Source: Rhynchopus sp. YZ270_cl-10
Taxonomy: Eukaryota > Euglenozoa > Diplonemea > Diplonemida > Diplonemidae
Assembly: GCA_964035575.1 (NCBI GenBank)
Contig: OZ037835.1
Span: forward strand, 2,205,413-2,269,412
Direction of reading: 5' to 3'
Length of the DNA: 64,000 bases
The notes under the pieces are model-generated. The model worked only from the letters and a program-made list of their open reading frames with translations, ran no database searches and was not told where the DNA came from. Positions 54,101 through 64,000 of the stretch are shown piece by piece. Position numbers and translations under genes: made by a program. The first letter of the stretch is position 1. Every line of letters starts with the position of its first letter.

Positions 54101-54954
54101 ACAGCACGCACAGACTCCGGAGAGCCAAAATCAAAAAATTTTTTTTTCGATTTTTTGTAGGCAAAAATTGCTGGGAAAAATTTTTTGGTCAAAATCCTGG
54201 TTTTTGGGGTCTCATACATGTGTATGACCAAATTTTAGGTGGTCAAAAGTGGAGTCTGACCCCCATGTCCAGGTTATGGAAATGTCATATGAAGCCATTG
54301 CTGAAGGAATTTTGCACTTTTGCGCATCAACAATTATGTACTGGGCATTTTTCCCACACAAATTTGACCCAGTACTCAAGGTCAATTTGACCTTGGTTCT
54401 TCTCTCAGGGTCTTCTGACCAATTTTTAACATGTCTAAAATGGTATCTGACCCCCATGTCCAGGTCATAAAAACGCCCAATCAGTCCATTAAAGCCACAG
54501 ATTTGATGTTTTGAGTAGTTGTGGTTAAATGTGGCCCAATTTTCCCAGCCAAAAAATGACCCCAAAAATCACGAAAAAAAATATTTTAAAGCCGATACAC
54601 TTACACACCTAAATTTGGCCCAATATGTCCAATGTGGTCCTCCAGGGTTGCAATGGCCTCATTTTATGGGCATACTGGCCATATTTCATACTTATGTCAC
54701 ATTTTGAAATTTTCGTCACATACAATACACACACCTTAGAACCACAAAATATCGTCAATTCCTTCACAAAAATAGCCGTGAAATGCCGCACCCATTTTAG
54801 GTATCTTCAGAAAATGCTAACATCCAAACCCAGTACATTACGTCGTTTTTGGGCCCCAATCTACCGGAGTGTATTATCAGAAATACTGGGACCACGCGAT
54901 CCAGCAATCCTGCAGCGTCGCCATTTTGTACCCCTCAAACCCGTAATAACTAGA
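51147..54954 (+). repeat. Macrosatellite unit 1 (about 3.8 kb)
   Basis: Begins at the array right flank (AGAAGAAAGCTCGCTAAAAT), continues through degenerate GCTCCGCCGC-bearing sequence, then about seven tandem subunits of ~349 bp (51935-54250). Each has TGATACATGCATTTTAGGTC, GACTCCGGAGA, GGCAAAAATTGCTGGGAAAA and GACCCCCATGTCCAGGTTAT. A 600-bp terminal part leads to CCCCTCAAACCCGTAATAAC and the next array. No gene. Nearly identical to 55379-58837 apart from one extra 349-bp subunit. Confidence 0.9.
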
Positions 54955-55378
54955 AACCCGCAAACCCGCAAACCCGCAAACCCGCAAACCCGCAAACCCG
55001 CAAACCCGCAAACCCGCAAACCCGCAAACCCGCAAACCCGCAAACCCGCAAACCCGCAAACCCGCAAACCCGCAAACCCGCAAACCCGCAAACCCGCAAA
55101 CCCGCAAACCCGCAAACCCGCAAACCCGCAAACCCGCAAACCCGCAAACCCGCAAACCCGCAAACCCGCAAACCCGCAAACCCGCAAACCCGCAAACCCG
55201 CAAACCCGCAAACCCGCAAACCCGCAAACCCGCAAACCCGCAAACCCGCAAACCCGCAAACCCGCAAACCCGCAAACCCGCAAACCCGCAAACCCGCAAA
55301 CCCGCAAACCCGTAAACCCGCAAACCCGCAAACCCGCAAACCCGCAAACCCGCAAACCCGCAAACCCGCAAACCCGCA
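54955..55378. repeat. (CAAACCCG)n array, about 53 copies
   Basis: Octamer array between macrosatellite units 1 and 2, with one CGTAAACC variant at about 55312, eight copies from the right end. The 50963 array has its variant in the same place relative to the right end, so the array right edge was copied with the unit. Confidence 0.97.
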
Positions 55379-58300
55379 CTAGAAGAAAGCTCGCTAAAAT
55401 GTGGCAGGATGGTGTGGTTGTGAGGTATATGGCTCCGCCGCGAATTAATGTTGAAAAGATTAGTATCATTCAGCAAATGCAGAAATGATGTGCCTATTCA
55501 TTCATAGAAAACCTGAAATGACACGGAAAAGTCGAAAAAATGAGGGAGGATGTAGTTTTGAGGCACGTTGCTACGCCGCGAATTATTGATACATGCTGCT
55601 GACATGACTGATACAGTAAAAGATTATCAGAAAAGGTCACTGAAATGTAGCAGGATTTACCCACTAAATATTTGGACAAAAACTGCTAAATTTAGCAGTT
55701 TAGCAGTGTGTTTAAGGAAGGATATTTTGCTCCGCCGCTAATATTGACACATAAGAGACTGTGGTTGTTAAGCTGTTTGGATCCGCCGCAAAATTACTCA
55801 CAGGGATAAGAAAGCTCGCCAACATGTAGCAAGCTTGTCTGGTTGTGGTGTGGTTGCTCCGCCGCTATTAATTTTTCAGGTTTGCATGACTATAAGAAAG
55901 TTTGCACAGTTTGCACAATGTTATTTACTATCATCTCCGGGGAAGACTGCTACCAGTGTCAAAATAATGGTACTTGTGTGCTTGGCTATTTTCCACACAT
56001 CTTAACGTAAGGAAGGCACGTTTATTTTGAGACTTCCCATGTTTGACAAAGTTGTGTGGCAAGCGATAATCGTTGTGCTTCCAATGAACAACGACACTGT
56101 TCTAAATACTGACTTGTGCTGGGAAGCCTGTCATCAATGTCAAAAATATGGTGGTTTTCTGTTTTCTAAAATCATGTAAAAACTGATACATGCATTTTAA
56201 GTCAAAAATACCCATTTCTCAGTGCAAATTGACCCCACCACAGCACGCACAGACTCCAGAGACCCAAAATCAAAATTTTTTTTTTTTGATTTTTTGTAGG
56301 CAAAAATTGCTTGGAAAATTTTTTGGTCAAAAATCCTGGTTTTTGGGGTATCATACATGTGTATGACCAATTTTCAGGTGGTCAAAAGTGGTGTCTGACC
56401 CCCATGTCCAGGTTATGGAAATGTCCTATGAAGCCATTGCGAAGGAATTTGGTACTTTTGAGCATTGCACATTATGTACTGACCAAAAAACCCACACAAT
56501 ACCCCAAAAACACCAAAAATCATGTAAAAACTGAAACATGAATTTTAGGTCAAAAATACCCATTTCTCAGCGCAAATTGACCCCATCACAGCACACACAG
56601 ACTCCGGAGAGCCAAAATCAAAAATTTTTTTTTTCGATTTTTTGTAGGCAAAAATTGCTGGGAAAAATTTTTTGGTCAAAATCCTGGTTTTTGGGGTCTC
56701 ATACGTGTGTATGACCAAATTTTAGCTGCTCTAATGTGGTGTCTGACCCCCATGTTCAGGTTATGGAAATGTCCTATGAAGCGATTGTCGAAGGAATTTT
56801 GTACTTTTGAGCATTGCACATTATGTACTGACCAAAAAACCCACCTAAAACCCCCAAAACACCAAAAATCATGTAAAAACTGATACATGCATTTTAGGTC
56901 AAAAATACCCATTTCTCAGCGCAAATTGACCCCATCACAGCACACACAGACTCCGGAGACCCAAAATCAAAAATATTTTTTTTCGATTTTTTGTAGGCAA
57001 AAATTGCTGGGAAAAATTTTTTGGTCAAAATCCTGGTTTTTGGGGTCTCACACATGTGTATTACCAAATTTTAGGTGGTCAAAAGTTGAGTCTGACCCCC
57101 ATGTTCAGGTTATGGAAATGTCCTATGAAGCGATTGTCGAAGGAATTTTGTACTTTTGAGCATCAGAAATTAGGTACTGACCAAAAAACCCACCTAAAAC
57201 CCCAAAAACACCAAAAATCATGTAAAAACTGATACATGCATTTTAGGTCAAAAATACCCATTTCTCAGCGCAAATTGACCCCATCACAGCACACACAGAC
57301 TCCGGAGACCCAAAATCAAAAATATTTTTTTTCGATTTTTTGTAGGCAAAAATTGCTGGGAAAAATTTTTTGGTCAAAATCCTGGTTTTTGGGGTCTCAC
57401 ACATGTGTATTACCAAATTTTAGGTGGTCAAAAGTTGAGTCTGACCCCCATGTTCAGGTTATGGAAATGTCCTATGAAGCGATTGTCGAAGGAATTTTGT
57501 ACTTTTGAGCATTGCACATTATGTACTGACCAAAAAACCCACCTAAAACCCCCAAAACACCAAAAATCATGTAAAAACTGATACATGCATTTTAGGTCAA
57601 AAATACCCATTTCTCAGCGCAAATTGACCCCATCACTGCACGCACAGACTCCGGAGAGCCAAAATCAAAATTTTTTTTTTTCGATTTTTTGTAGGCAAAA
57701 ATTGGTGGGAAAATTTTTTTTGGTCAAAAATCCTGGTTTTTGGGTCTCATACATGTGTATGACCAAATTTCAGGTGGTCAAAAGTGGAGTCTGACCCCCA
57801 TGTCCAGGTTATGGAAATGTCCTATGAAGCCATTGCCGAAGGAATTTTGTACTTTTGAGCATCAGAAATTAGGTACTGACCAAAAAACCCACCTAAAACC
57901 CAAAAACACCAAAAATCATGTAAAAACTGATACATGCATTTTAGGTCAAAAATACCCATTTCTCAGCGCAAATTGACCCCACCACAGCACGCACAGACTC
58001 CGGAGAGCCAAAATCAAAAAATTTTTTTTTCGATTTTTTGTAGGCAAAAATTGCTGGGAAAAATTTTTTGGTCAAAATCCTGGTTTTTGGGGTCTCATAC
58101 ATGTGTATGACCAAATTTTAGGTGGTCAAAAGTGGAGTCTGACCCCCATGTCCAGGTTATGGAAATGTCATATGAAGCCATTGCTGAAGGAATTTTGCAC
58201 TTTTGCGCATCAACAATTATGTACTGGGCATTTTTCCCACACAAATTTGACCCAGTACTCAAGGTCAATTTGACCTTGGTTCTTCTCTCAGGGTCTTCTG

Positions 58301-58837
58301 ACCAATTTTTAACATGTCTAAAATGGTATCTGACCCCCATGTCCAGGTCATAAAAACGCCCAATCAGTCCATTAAAGCCACAGATTTGATGTTTTGAGTA
58401 GTTGTGGTTAAATGTGGCCCAATTTTCCCAGCCAAAAAATGACCCCAAAAATCACGAAAAAAAATATTTTAAAGCCGATACACTTACACACCTAAATTTG
58501 GCCCAATATGTCCAATGTGGTCCTCCAGGGTTGCAATGGCCTCATTTTATGGGCATACTGGCCATATTTCATACTTATGTCACATTTTGAAATTTTCGTC
58601 ACATACAATACACACACCTTAGAACCACAAAATATCGTCAATTCCTTCACAAAAATAGCCGTGAAATGCCGCACCCATTTTAGGTATCTTCAGAAAATGC
58701 TAACATCCAAACCCAGTACATTACGTCGTTTTTGGGCCCCAATCTACCGGAGTGTATTATCAGAAATACTGGGACCACGCGATCCAGCAATCCTGCAGCG
58801 TCGCCATTTTGTACCCCTCAAACCCGTAATAACTAGA
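55379..58837 (+). repeat. Macrosatellite unit 2 (about 3.5 kb)
   Basis: Copy of unit 1 at offset 4232 in the left part and 3883 in the right part, the difference being one 349-bp subunit. Very few substitutions are visible by eye. Confidence 0.9.
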
Positions 58838-59085
58838 AACCCGCAAACCCGCAAACCCGCAAACCCGCAAACCCGCAAACCCGCAAACCCGCAAACCCGC
58901 AAACCCGCAAACCCGCAAACCCGCAAACCCGCAAACCCGCAAACCCGCAAACCCGCAAACCCGCAAACCCGCAAACCCGCAAACCCGCAAACCCGCAAAC
59001 CCGCAAACCCGCAAACCCGCAAACCCGCAAACCCGCAAACCCGCAAACCCGCAAACCCGCAAACCCGCAAACCCGCAAACCCGCA
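58838..59085. repeat. (CAAACCCG)n array, about 31 copies
   Basis: Octamer array ending CACAAGAAGAAAGCTCGC, then 200 bp of AT-rich sequence leading to the OTU gene. Confidence 0.97.
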
Positions 59086-59431
59086 CAAGAAGAAAGCTCG
59101 CTAAAATGTAGGAGGCTGGTGTGGTTGTGAACAGAACTTATTTTTTATTGTCTGAAGGTTTTGCATTTTTACAAATGTGAATGCCGAAAAAATTGAATAG
59201 AAAAATGAATTAAACTTGGCTCACCCCTCATTTCTCTTTTCATAGCACTTTTGTACTCACACACCAAAAACAGGTGAACTATTTCTCAAAAAACTATGAA
59301 CACCATGAAGATTAAGCGGAAGCCAGTGCCTCCCGGAGATTTGTCTTCCACCTCAAGGTGATACAAATTTGTATAACTGTGTCCACCAGGAGGTCATCTC
59401 TGCCATTGAGGAGTCAGTTGGGGGAATAAAG

Positions 59432-60577
59432 ATGAAGGTCAGTAAGGAAAGGAGGAATCAGCTGAAGCGGGACCTGAGGCTTACAGAGGCTGTATATGCA
59501 AAGGCCATGCATGAACGTGCAGCAAACCCTTCAGAAAACCCTGCAGTGGTGTGTTCCCCTGATGCTGATGGAAGCCCCATTGATGATAAAGAACACGAAA
59601 TCAACAACCCGGCATGTGGAAGGTCTCTTGTAGTAACTCCCTGGACAAAGGATGAAGAAGAACAACCGATGGATTTCTATCCTTTTACATTTCCAGAGGG
59701 GGGATGGTATGTTAGCATTACATTATGGTTACAGTAATTATTGTACATTTTTAATTAAATAATACACTACAATTTATACAGGGAATATATCCACAACAAC
59801 GTTCCAGAAGCTTCTCATCCACAAAAAAATGTAACAACTACAGTTTCTGAAAAAAATAGGTATGTTTTTTTCGTGGTCAACAACTTTAAAACCATTACCA
59901 ATATTTTACAGGAACAATGAGAATAATATTCAACATGTTCTGAGCAGGTTCAACCTCGGACAAATTGACGTTACTGGTGATGGAACGTGTTTCTATCACG
60001 CCATACAGCAGCTCCTCACTGGAAAAAGAAATGATGGTCATGCTCTACGCAGAAGATTTGCAGAGTTCTTGCTCAGGAATGAGATTATGATCCAGGAGCA
60101 TCCCTTACTTTTTGATGATGAAGAGAAAAAAAAAAGGTATGTAGCATTTGTATTTGTGCAAACCCGCAAACCCGCAAACCTAAACTTTTCTACCACACCT
60201 GTAAACAAAACAGGAACTTTGATGACCTTCTTCAACGCGTCACAAATAATGCCGATGACAGTTATGCGCAGGAGGTAGAAGTAGCACTGATGTCTCTCAT
60301 GCTTAGGTCTCTTATCACAGTAGTCACTTCTAGGACCTATGAGACAGAAGGATATTCTTGCTTTCATTTTTTGCCAAAGGGGCAATCTCCTGAAGATGTT
60401 CTTATGCAAATACCATCAGAAAAGAGACTGCTGATAGTGCAAACTTATCAACCTCCCCACTTCAACATTGGTACAGGAACTCCAGAAAATGTACTGAAAG
60501 CACATAAAAAAGCCCTAATTTACCCCACATTTCCAGACAATCACCTTTCTGACTTTCAACCGGGTGATCTTGACTAA
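59432..60577 (+). CDS. OTU-domain cysteine protease, spliced (313 aa), Helitron-OTU homologue
   Basis: Exons 59432-59706, 59782-59859, 59912-60136 and 60214-60577; all three introns are phase 2 and start GTATG. The joined protein has a charged N-terminus (KVSKERRNQLKRDLRLTEA). It then has the OTU domain with VTGDGTCFYHA (Cys about 144), HALRRRFAEFLLRNE, EVEVALMSLMLRSLITVV and PPHFNIGTGTPENVLKAHKK (His about 275). Order and wording match the C-terminal OTU of the Helitron at 32818 (GDGTCFYHAV; HFNIGTGSPERELETHKN), so the two share ancestry. OTU proteases cleave ubiquitin chains. The start is uncertain: an upstream ATG at 59297 could open a further exon, and the frame is open upstream of 59432. 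It is a likely host gene because of its introns; it may be the donor of the Helitron domain or a recapture. Confidence 0.8.
59707..59781 (+). other. OTU gene intron A (75 bp)
   Basis: GTATGTTAGC..TTTATACAG, phase 2, between PFTFPEGGW and EYIHNNVPEA. Confidence 0.8.
59860..59911 (+). other. OTU gene intron B (52 bp)
   Basis: GTATGTTTTT..ATTTTACAG, phase 2, between VSEKNR and NNENNIQHVL. Confidence 0.8.
60137..60213 (+). other. OTU gene intron C (77 bp) containing the CAAACCCG octamer
   Basis: GTATGTAGCA..AAACAAAACAG, phase 2, between DDEEKKKR and NFDDLLQRV. Its middle holds GCAAACCCGCAAACCCGCAA, just over two octamers of the same unit and strand as the large arrays. Confidence 0.85.
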
Positions 60578-61309
60578 AAAAATTTTTTCCTTTTTTTCTT
60601 TACAGTAAATTACTGTAAAAGACTTTTATTTTTATTTTTATTTTTTTTTTCTTCCCAGCCGGAGAGAATCAGATTAAATCTCTTGTGATGAAGAAATATT
60701 TGTTTGAACATGTTCATTGGATTGAAAAAAAATATGAGAAAAAAAAAACTGGGTAAGCTTAGCCCATCTAAAAAAAAGGATTTTATTTTTGTTTCTGTTT
60801 CACTGTTTTTTTAAACTGTTTTTGTGGAGTTCGTTTAGTTTTAAAAAAAATCAATTAGTTTGGAAATTGTAGCAGTTTTTATTTTTACAGAGACTTTTTG
60901 ACCGGTTTGATCAGCAGTTTTTGTTGTTTTTTTCTTCCCAGCCGGAGATACTCTCTTGTGATGAAGAAAATATTTTTGTCTTGGATTAAAAAAAATAAGG
61001 AAATATAGGGTTTGCGGGTTTTCGGGTTTGCGGAAGAGGTTAAAACATAGCTTTAAAAAAAGACTACACCTTGAAGAAGGCGCTCACTTTGGCGGGTGAG
61101 AGTATTGTCATGCCATAAAAATAAAAAGATCAAAAATGAGAAAAGGAAAAAGAAAAAGAAAAAGAAAAAACACACAAAATGACTGAATAGCTCACGCACT
61201 TTTACTGTTTCTTTTTTCCTATCCTCATCACCACCACTTCCCACACAGAAACCTACACATACCTGATATTCAATTCATCCATACAAATGAATTTTGTAAT
61301 CTTGATCAG
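60578..61309. other. AT-rich 3' region of OTU gene
   Basis: No further gene. Two related stretches (CTTCCCAGCCGGAGA at 60651 and 60937, each followed by CTCTTGTGATGAAGAAA) form a direct repeat. An inverse-orientation octamer trace (GGGTTTGCGGGTTTTCGGG) lies at about 61010. Confidence 0.5.
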
Positions 61310-62458
61310 TGCACAGATTATGTACCTGGGAAAATTTTTTTGGTCAAAATCCTGGTTTTTGCGGTCTCACACGTGTGTATGACCAAATTTTAGGTGGTCA
61401 AAAGTGGAGTCTGACCCCCATGTCCCGGTCATAAAAATTTCCTGTGAAGCCATTGACGAAGGAACTTTGCACTTTTGATCACTGCACACTATGTACTGAC
61501 CAAAAAACCCACACAAAACACCAAAAACACCAAAAATCATGAAAAAACTGATCCATGCATTTTAGGTCAAAAATACCCATTTCTCAGCGCAAATTGACCC
61601 CACCACAGCACGCACAGACTCCGGAGAGCCAAAATCAAAAAATTTTTTTTTCGATTTTTTGTAGGCAAAAATTGCTGGGAAAAATTTTTTGGTCAAAATC
61701 CTGGTTTTTGGGGTCTCATACATGTGTATGACCAAATTTTAGGTGGTCAAAAGTGGAGTCTGACCCCCATGTCCAGGTTATGGAAATGTCATATGAAGCC
61801 ATTGCTGAAGGAATTTTGCACTTTTGCGCATCAACAATTATGTACTGGGCATTTTTCCCACACAAATTTGACCCAGTACTCAAGGTCAATTTGACCTTGG
61901 TTCTTCTCTCAGGGTCTTCTGACCAATTTTTAACATGTCTAAAATGGTATCTGACCCCCATGTCCAGGTCATAAAAACGCCCAATCAGTCCATTAAAGCC
62001 ACAGATTTGATGTTTTGAGTAGTTGTGGTTAAATGTGGCCCAATTTTCCCAGCCAAAAAATGACCCCAAAAATCACGAAAAAAAATATTTTAAAGCCGAT
62101 ACACTTACACACCTAAATTTGGCCCAATATGTCCAATGTGGTCCTCCAGGGTTGCAATGGCCTCATTTTATGGGCATACTGGCCATATTTCATACTTATG
62201 TCACATTTTGAAATTTTCGTCACATACAATACACACACCTTAGAACCACAAAATATCGTCAATTCCTTCACAAAAATAGCCGTGAAATGCCGCACCCATT
62301 TTAGGTATCTTCAGAAAATGCTAACATCCAAACCCAGTACATTACGTCGTTTTTGGGCCCCAATCTACCGGAGTGTATTATCAGAAATACTGGGACCACG
62401 CGATCCAGCAATCCTGCAGCGTCGCCATTTTGTACCCCTCAAACCCGTAATAACTAGA
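61310..62458 (+). repeat. Macrosatellite unit 3, 5'-truncated
   Basis: Contains the last one and a half 349-bp subunits and the 600-bp terminal part. The terminal part shows no visible change from 54209-54954 and 58092-58837, but the left part is slightly diverged. Leads directly into the next array. Confidence 0.9.
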
Positions 62459-64000
62459 AACCCGCAAACCCGCAAACCCGCAAACCCGCAAACCCGCAAA
62501 CCCGCAAACCCGCAAACCCGCAAACCCGCAAACCCGCAAACCCGCAAACCCGCAAACCCGCAAACCCGCAAACCCGCAAACCCGCAAACCCGCAAACCCG
62601 CAAACCCGCAAACCCGCAAACCCGCAAACCCGCAAACCCGCAAACCCGCAAACCCGCAAACCCGCAAACCCGCAAACCCGCAAACCCGCAAACCCGCAAA
62701 CCCGCAAACCCGCAAACCCGCAAACCCGCAAACCCGCAAACCCGCAAACCCGCAAACCCGCAAACCCGCAAACCCGCAAACCCGCAAACCCGCAAACCCG
62801 CAAACCCGCAAACCCGCAAACCCGCAAACCCGCAAACCCGCAAACCCGCAAACCCGCAAACCCGCAAACCCGCAAACCCGCAAACCCGCAAACCCGCAAA
62901 CCCGCAAACCCGCAAACCCGCAAACCCGCAAACCCGCAAACCCGCAAACCCGCAAACCCGCAAACCCGCAAACCCGCAAACCCGCAAACCCGCAAACCCG
63001 CAAACCCGCAAACCCGCAAACCCGCAAACCCGCAAACCCGCAAACCCGCAAACCCGCAAACCCGCAAACCCGCAAACCCGCAAACCCGCAAACCCGCAAA
63101 CCCGCAAACCCGCAAACCCGCAAACCCGCAAACCCGCAAACCCGCAAACCCGCAAACCCGCAAACCCGCAAACCCGCAAACCCGCAAACCCGCAAACCCG
63201 CAAACCCGCAAACCCGCAAACCCGCAAACCCGCAAACCCGCAAACCCGCAAACCCGCAAACCCGCAAACCCGCAAACCCGCAAACCCGCAAACCCGCAAA
63301 CCCGCAAACCCGCAAACCCGCAAACCCGCAAACCCGCAAACCCGCAAACCCGCAAACCCGCAAACCCGCAAACCCGCAAACCCGCAAACCCGCAAACCCG
63401 CAAACCCGCAAACCCGCAAACCCGCAAACCCGCAAACCCGCAAACCCGCAAACCCGCAAACCCGCAAACCCGCAAACCCGCAAACCCGCAAACCCGCAAA
63501 CCCGCAAACCCGCAAACCCGCAAACCCGCAAACCCGCAAACCCGCAAACCCGCAAACCCGCAAACCCGCAAACCCGCAAACCCGCAAACCCGCAAACCCG
63601 CAAACCCGCAAACCCGCAAACCCGCAAACCCGCAAACCCGCAAACCCGCAAACCCGCAAACCCGCAAACCCGCAAACCCGCAAACCCGCAAACCCGCAAA
63701 CCCGCAAACCCGCAAACCCGCAAACCCGCAAACCCGCAAACCCGCAAACCCGCAAACCCGCAAACCCGCAAACCCGCAAACCCGCAAACCCGCAAACCCG
63801 CAAACCCGCAAACCGCAAACCCGCAAACCCGCAAACCCCGCAAACCCGCAAACCCGCAAACCCGCAAACCCGCAAACCCGCAAACCCGCAAACCCGCAAA
63901 CCCGCAAACCCGCAAACCCGCAAACCCGCAAACCCGCAAACCCGCAAACCCGCAAACCCGCAAACCCGCAAACCCGCAAACCCGCAAACCCGCAAACCCC
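62459..64000. repeat. (CAAACCCG)n array, about 192 copies, runs off the window
   Basis: The longest array. Only two irregular units are seen (AAACCGC at about 63812 and AACCCCGC at about 63834); otherwise perfect. The right edge is not reached. Confidence 0.97.

Noticed and set aside
59297-59360. First OTU exon starting MNTMKIKRKP
   Set aside because: A donor GTGATAC gives the wrong phase for the following frame. A donor GTGCCT after KRKP would work but is weak, so the ATG at 59432 is given as a conservative start.
62459-64000. CAAACCCG as telomeric repeat
   Set aside because: Arrays are internal, repeated seven times with shared flanks, and the unit differs from the TTAGGG type expected in Euglenozoa. 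The window edge prevents a check for a chromosome end on the right.
1-64000. Retroviral, LTR-type or Polinton-like elements
   Set aside because: No reverse transcriptase, integrase, capsid, envelope or packaging ATPase signature seen in any frame. The mobile elements recognised are DNA transposons, a MITE, a foldback element and one poly(A) retroposon.

Overview
The window is nuclear DNA of a diplonemid (Euglenozoa, Diplonemea); genus not determinable from sequence alone. The main evidence is three tandem spliced-leader (SL) RNA genes at 23.95-24.94 kb. Each has a 39-nt exon ending CAGTTTCTGTACTTCATTG followed by a GTATGG 5' splice site, helices flanking a short Sm-like stretch, and a terminal hairpin with a T6 run. 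This is the kinetoplastid/diplonemid SL pattern, and the CCAACGATTT start matches what I recall of diplonemid SL. Several genes here also have short cis-spliced introns (45-77 bp, GT..AG; 46 bp in both actin and a transposase), which argues against kinetoplastids, where cis-introns are very rare.

Layout. 0-0.6 kb: a 330-bp MITE with a TA target site. 0.75-10.9 kb: a cluster of four genes or pseudogenes that fuse an N-terminal ubiquitin-like domain to 25-residue leucine-rich repeats. Two are intact (2285-3727, 8715-10349), one carries a single 2-bp frameshift, and one has lost its N-terminus and decayed. The last two lie in near-identical duplicated blocks. 11.5-14.4 kb: a foldback element with AGATCTGG-rich inverted ends, then octamer and 17-bp minisatellites. 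15.0-18.8 kb: an intact spliced hAT transposase between two low-complexity ORFs. 18.8-23.7 kb: a ~172-bp satellite and degenerate AT-rich repeats. 23.75-25.0 kb: the SL RNA array. 25.1-31.7 kb: macrosatellite carrying (CAAACCCG)n arrays and a GC-rich hairpin element. 32.8-41.0 kb, minus strand: an intact Helitron Rep/helicase/OTU protein, a small solo Rep (HUH) ORF, a C2H2 finger gene and a spliced coiled-coil gene. 41.6-47.7 kb, plus strand: the host gene island, with a CCCH zinc-finger protein, an unrecognised protein with possible winged-helix segments, actin and an Arf GTPase, plus a poly(A)-tailed retroposon between the last two. 48.4-50.7 kb: a ~177-bp satellite. 51-64 kb: recently duplicated ~4-kb macrosatellite units, each ending in a (CAAACCCG)n array. 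A five-exon OTU-protease gene homologous to the Helitron C-terminus lies between the second and third units.

How it fits together. Host genes are sparse and sit among satellites and DNA transposons. Transcripts are probably capped by trans-splicing of the SL; CAG acceptors lie shortly before several start codons. The Helitron-related pieces (whole protein, solo Rep, solo OTU) suggest exchange of domains between transposon and host. The same CAAACCCG octamer occurs in six long arrays wholly in the window, in a seventh running off the right edge, and as a short run inside an intron of the OTU gene. I recognised no reverse-transcriptase ORF, capsid gene or tRNA gene.
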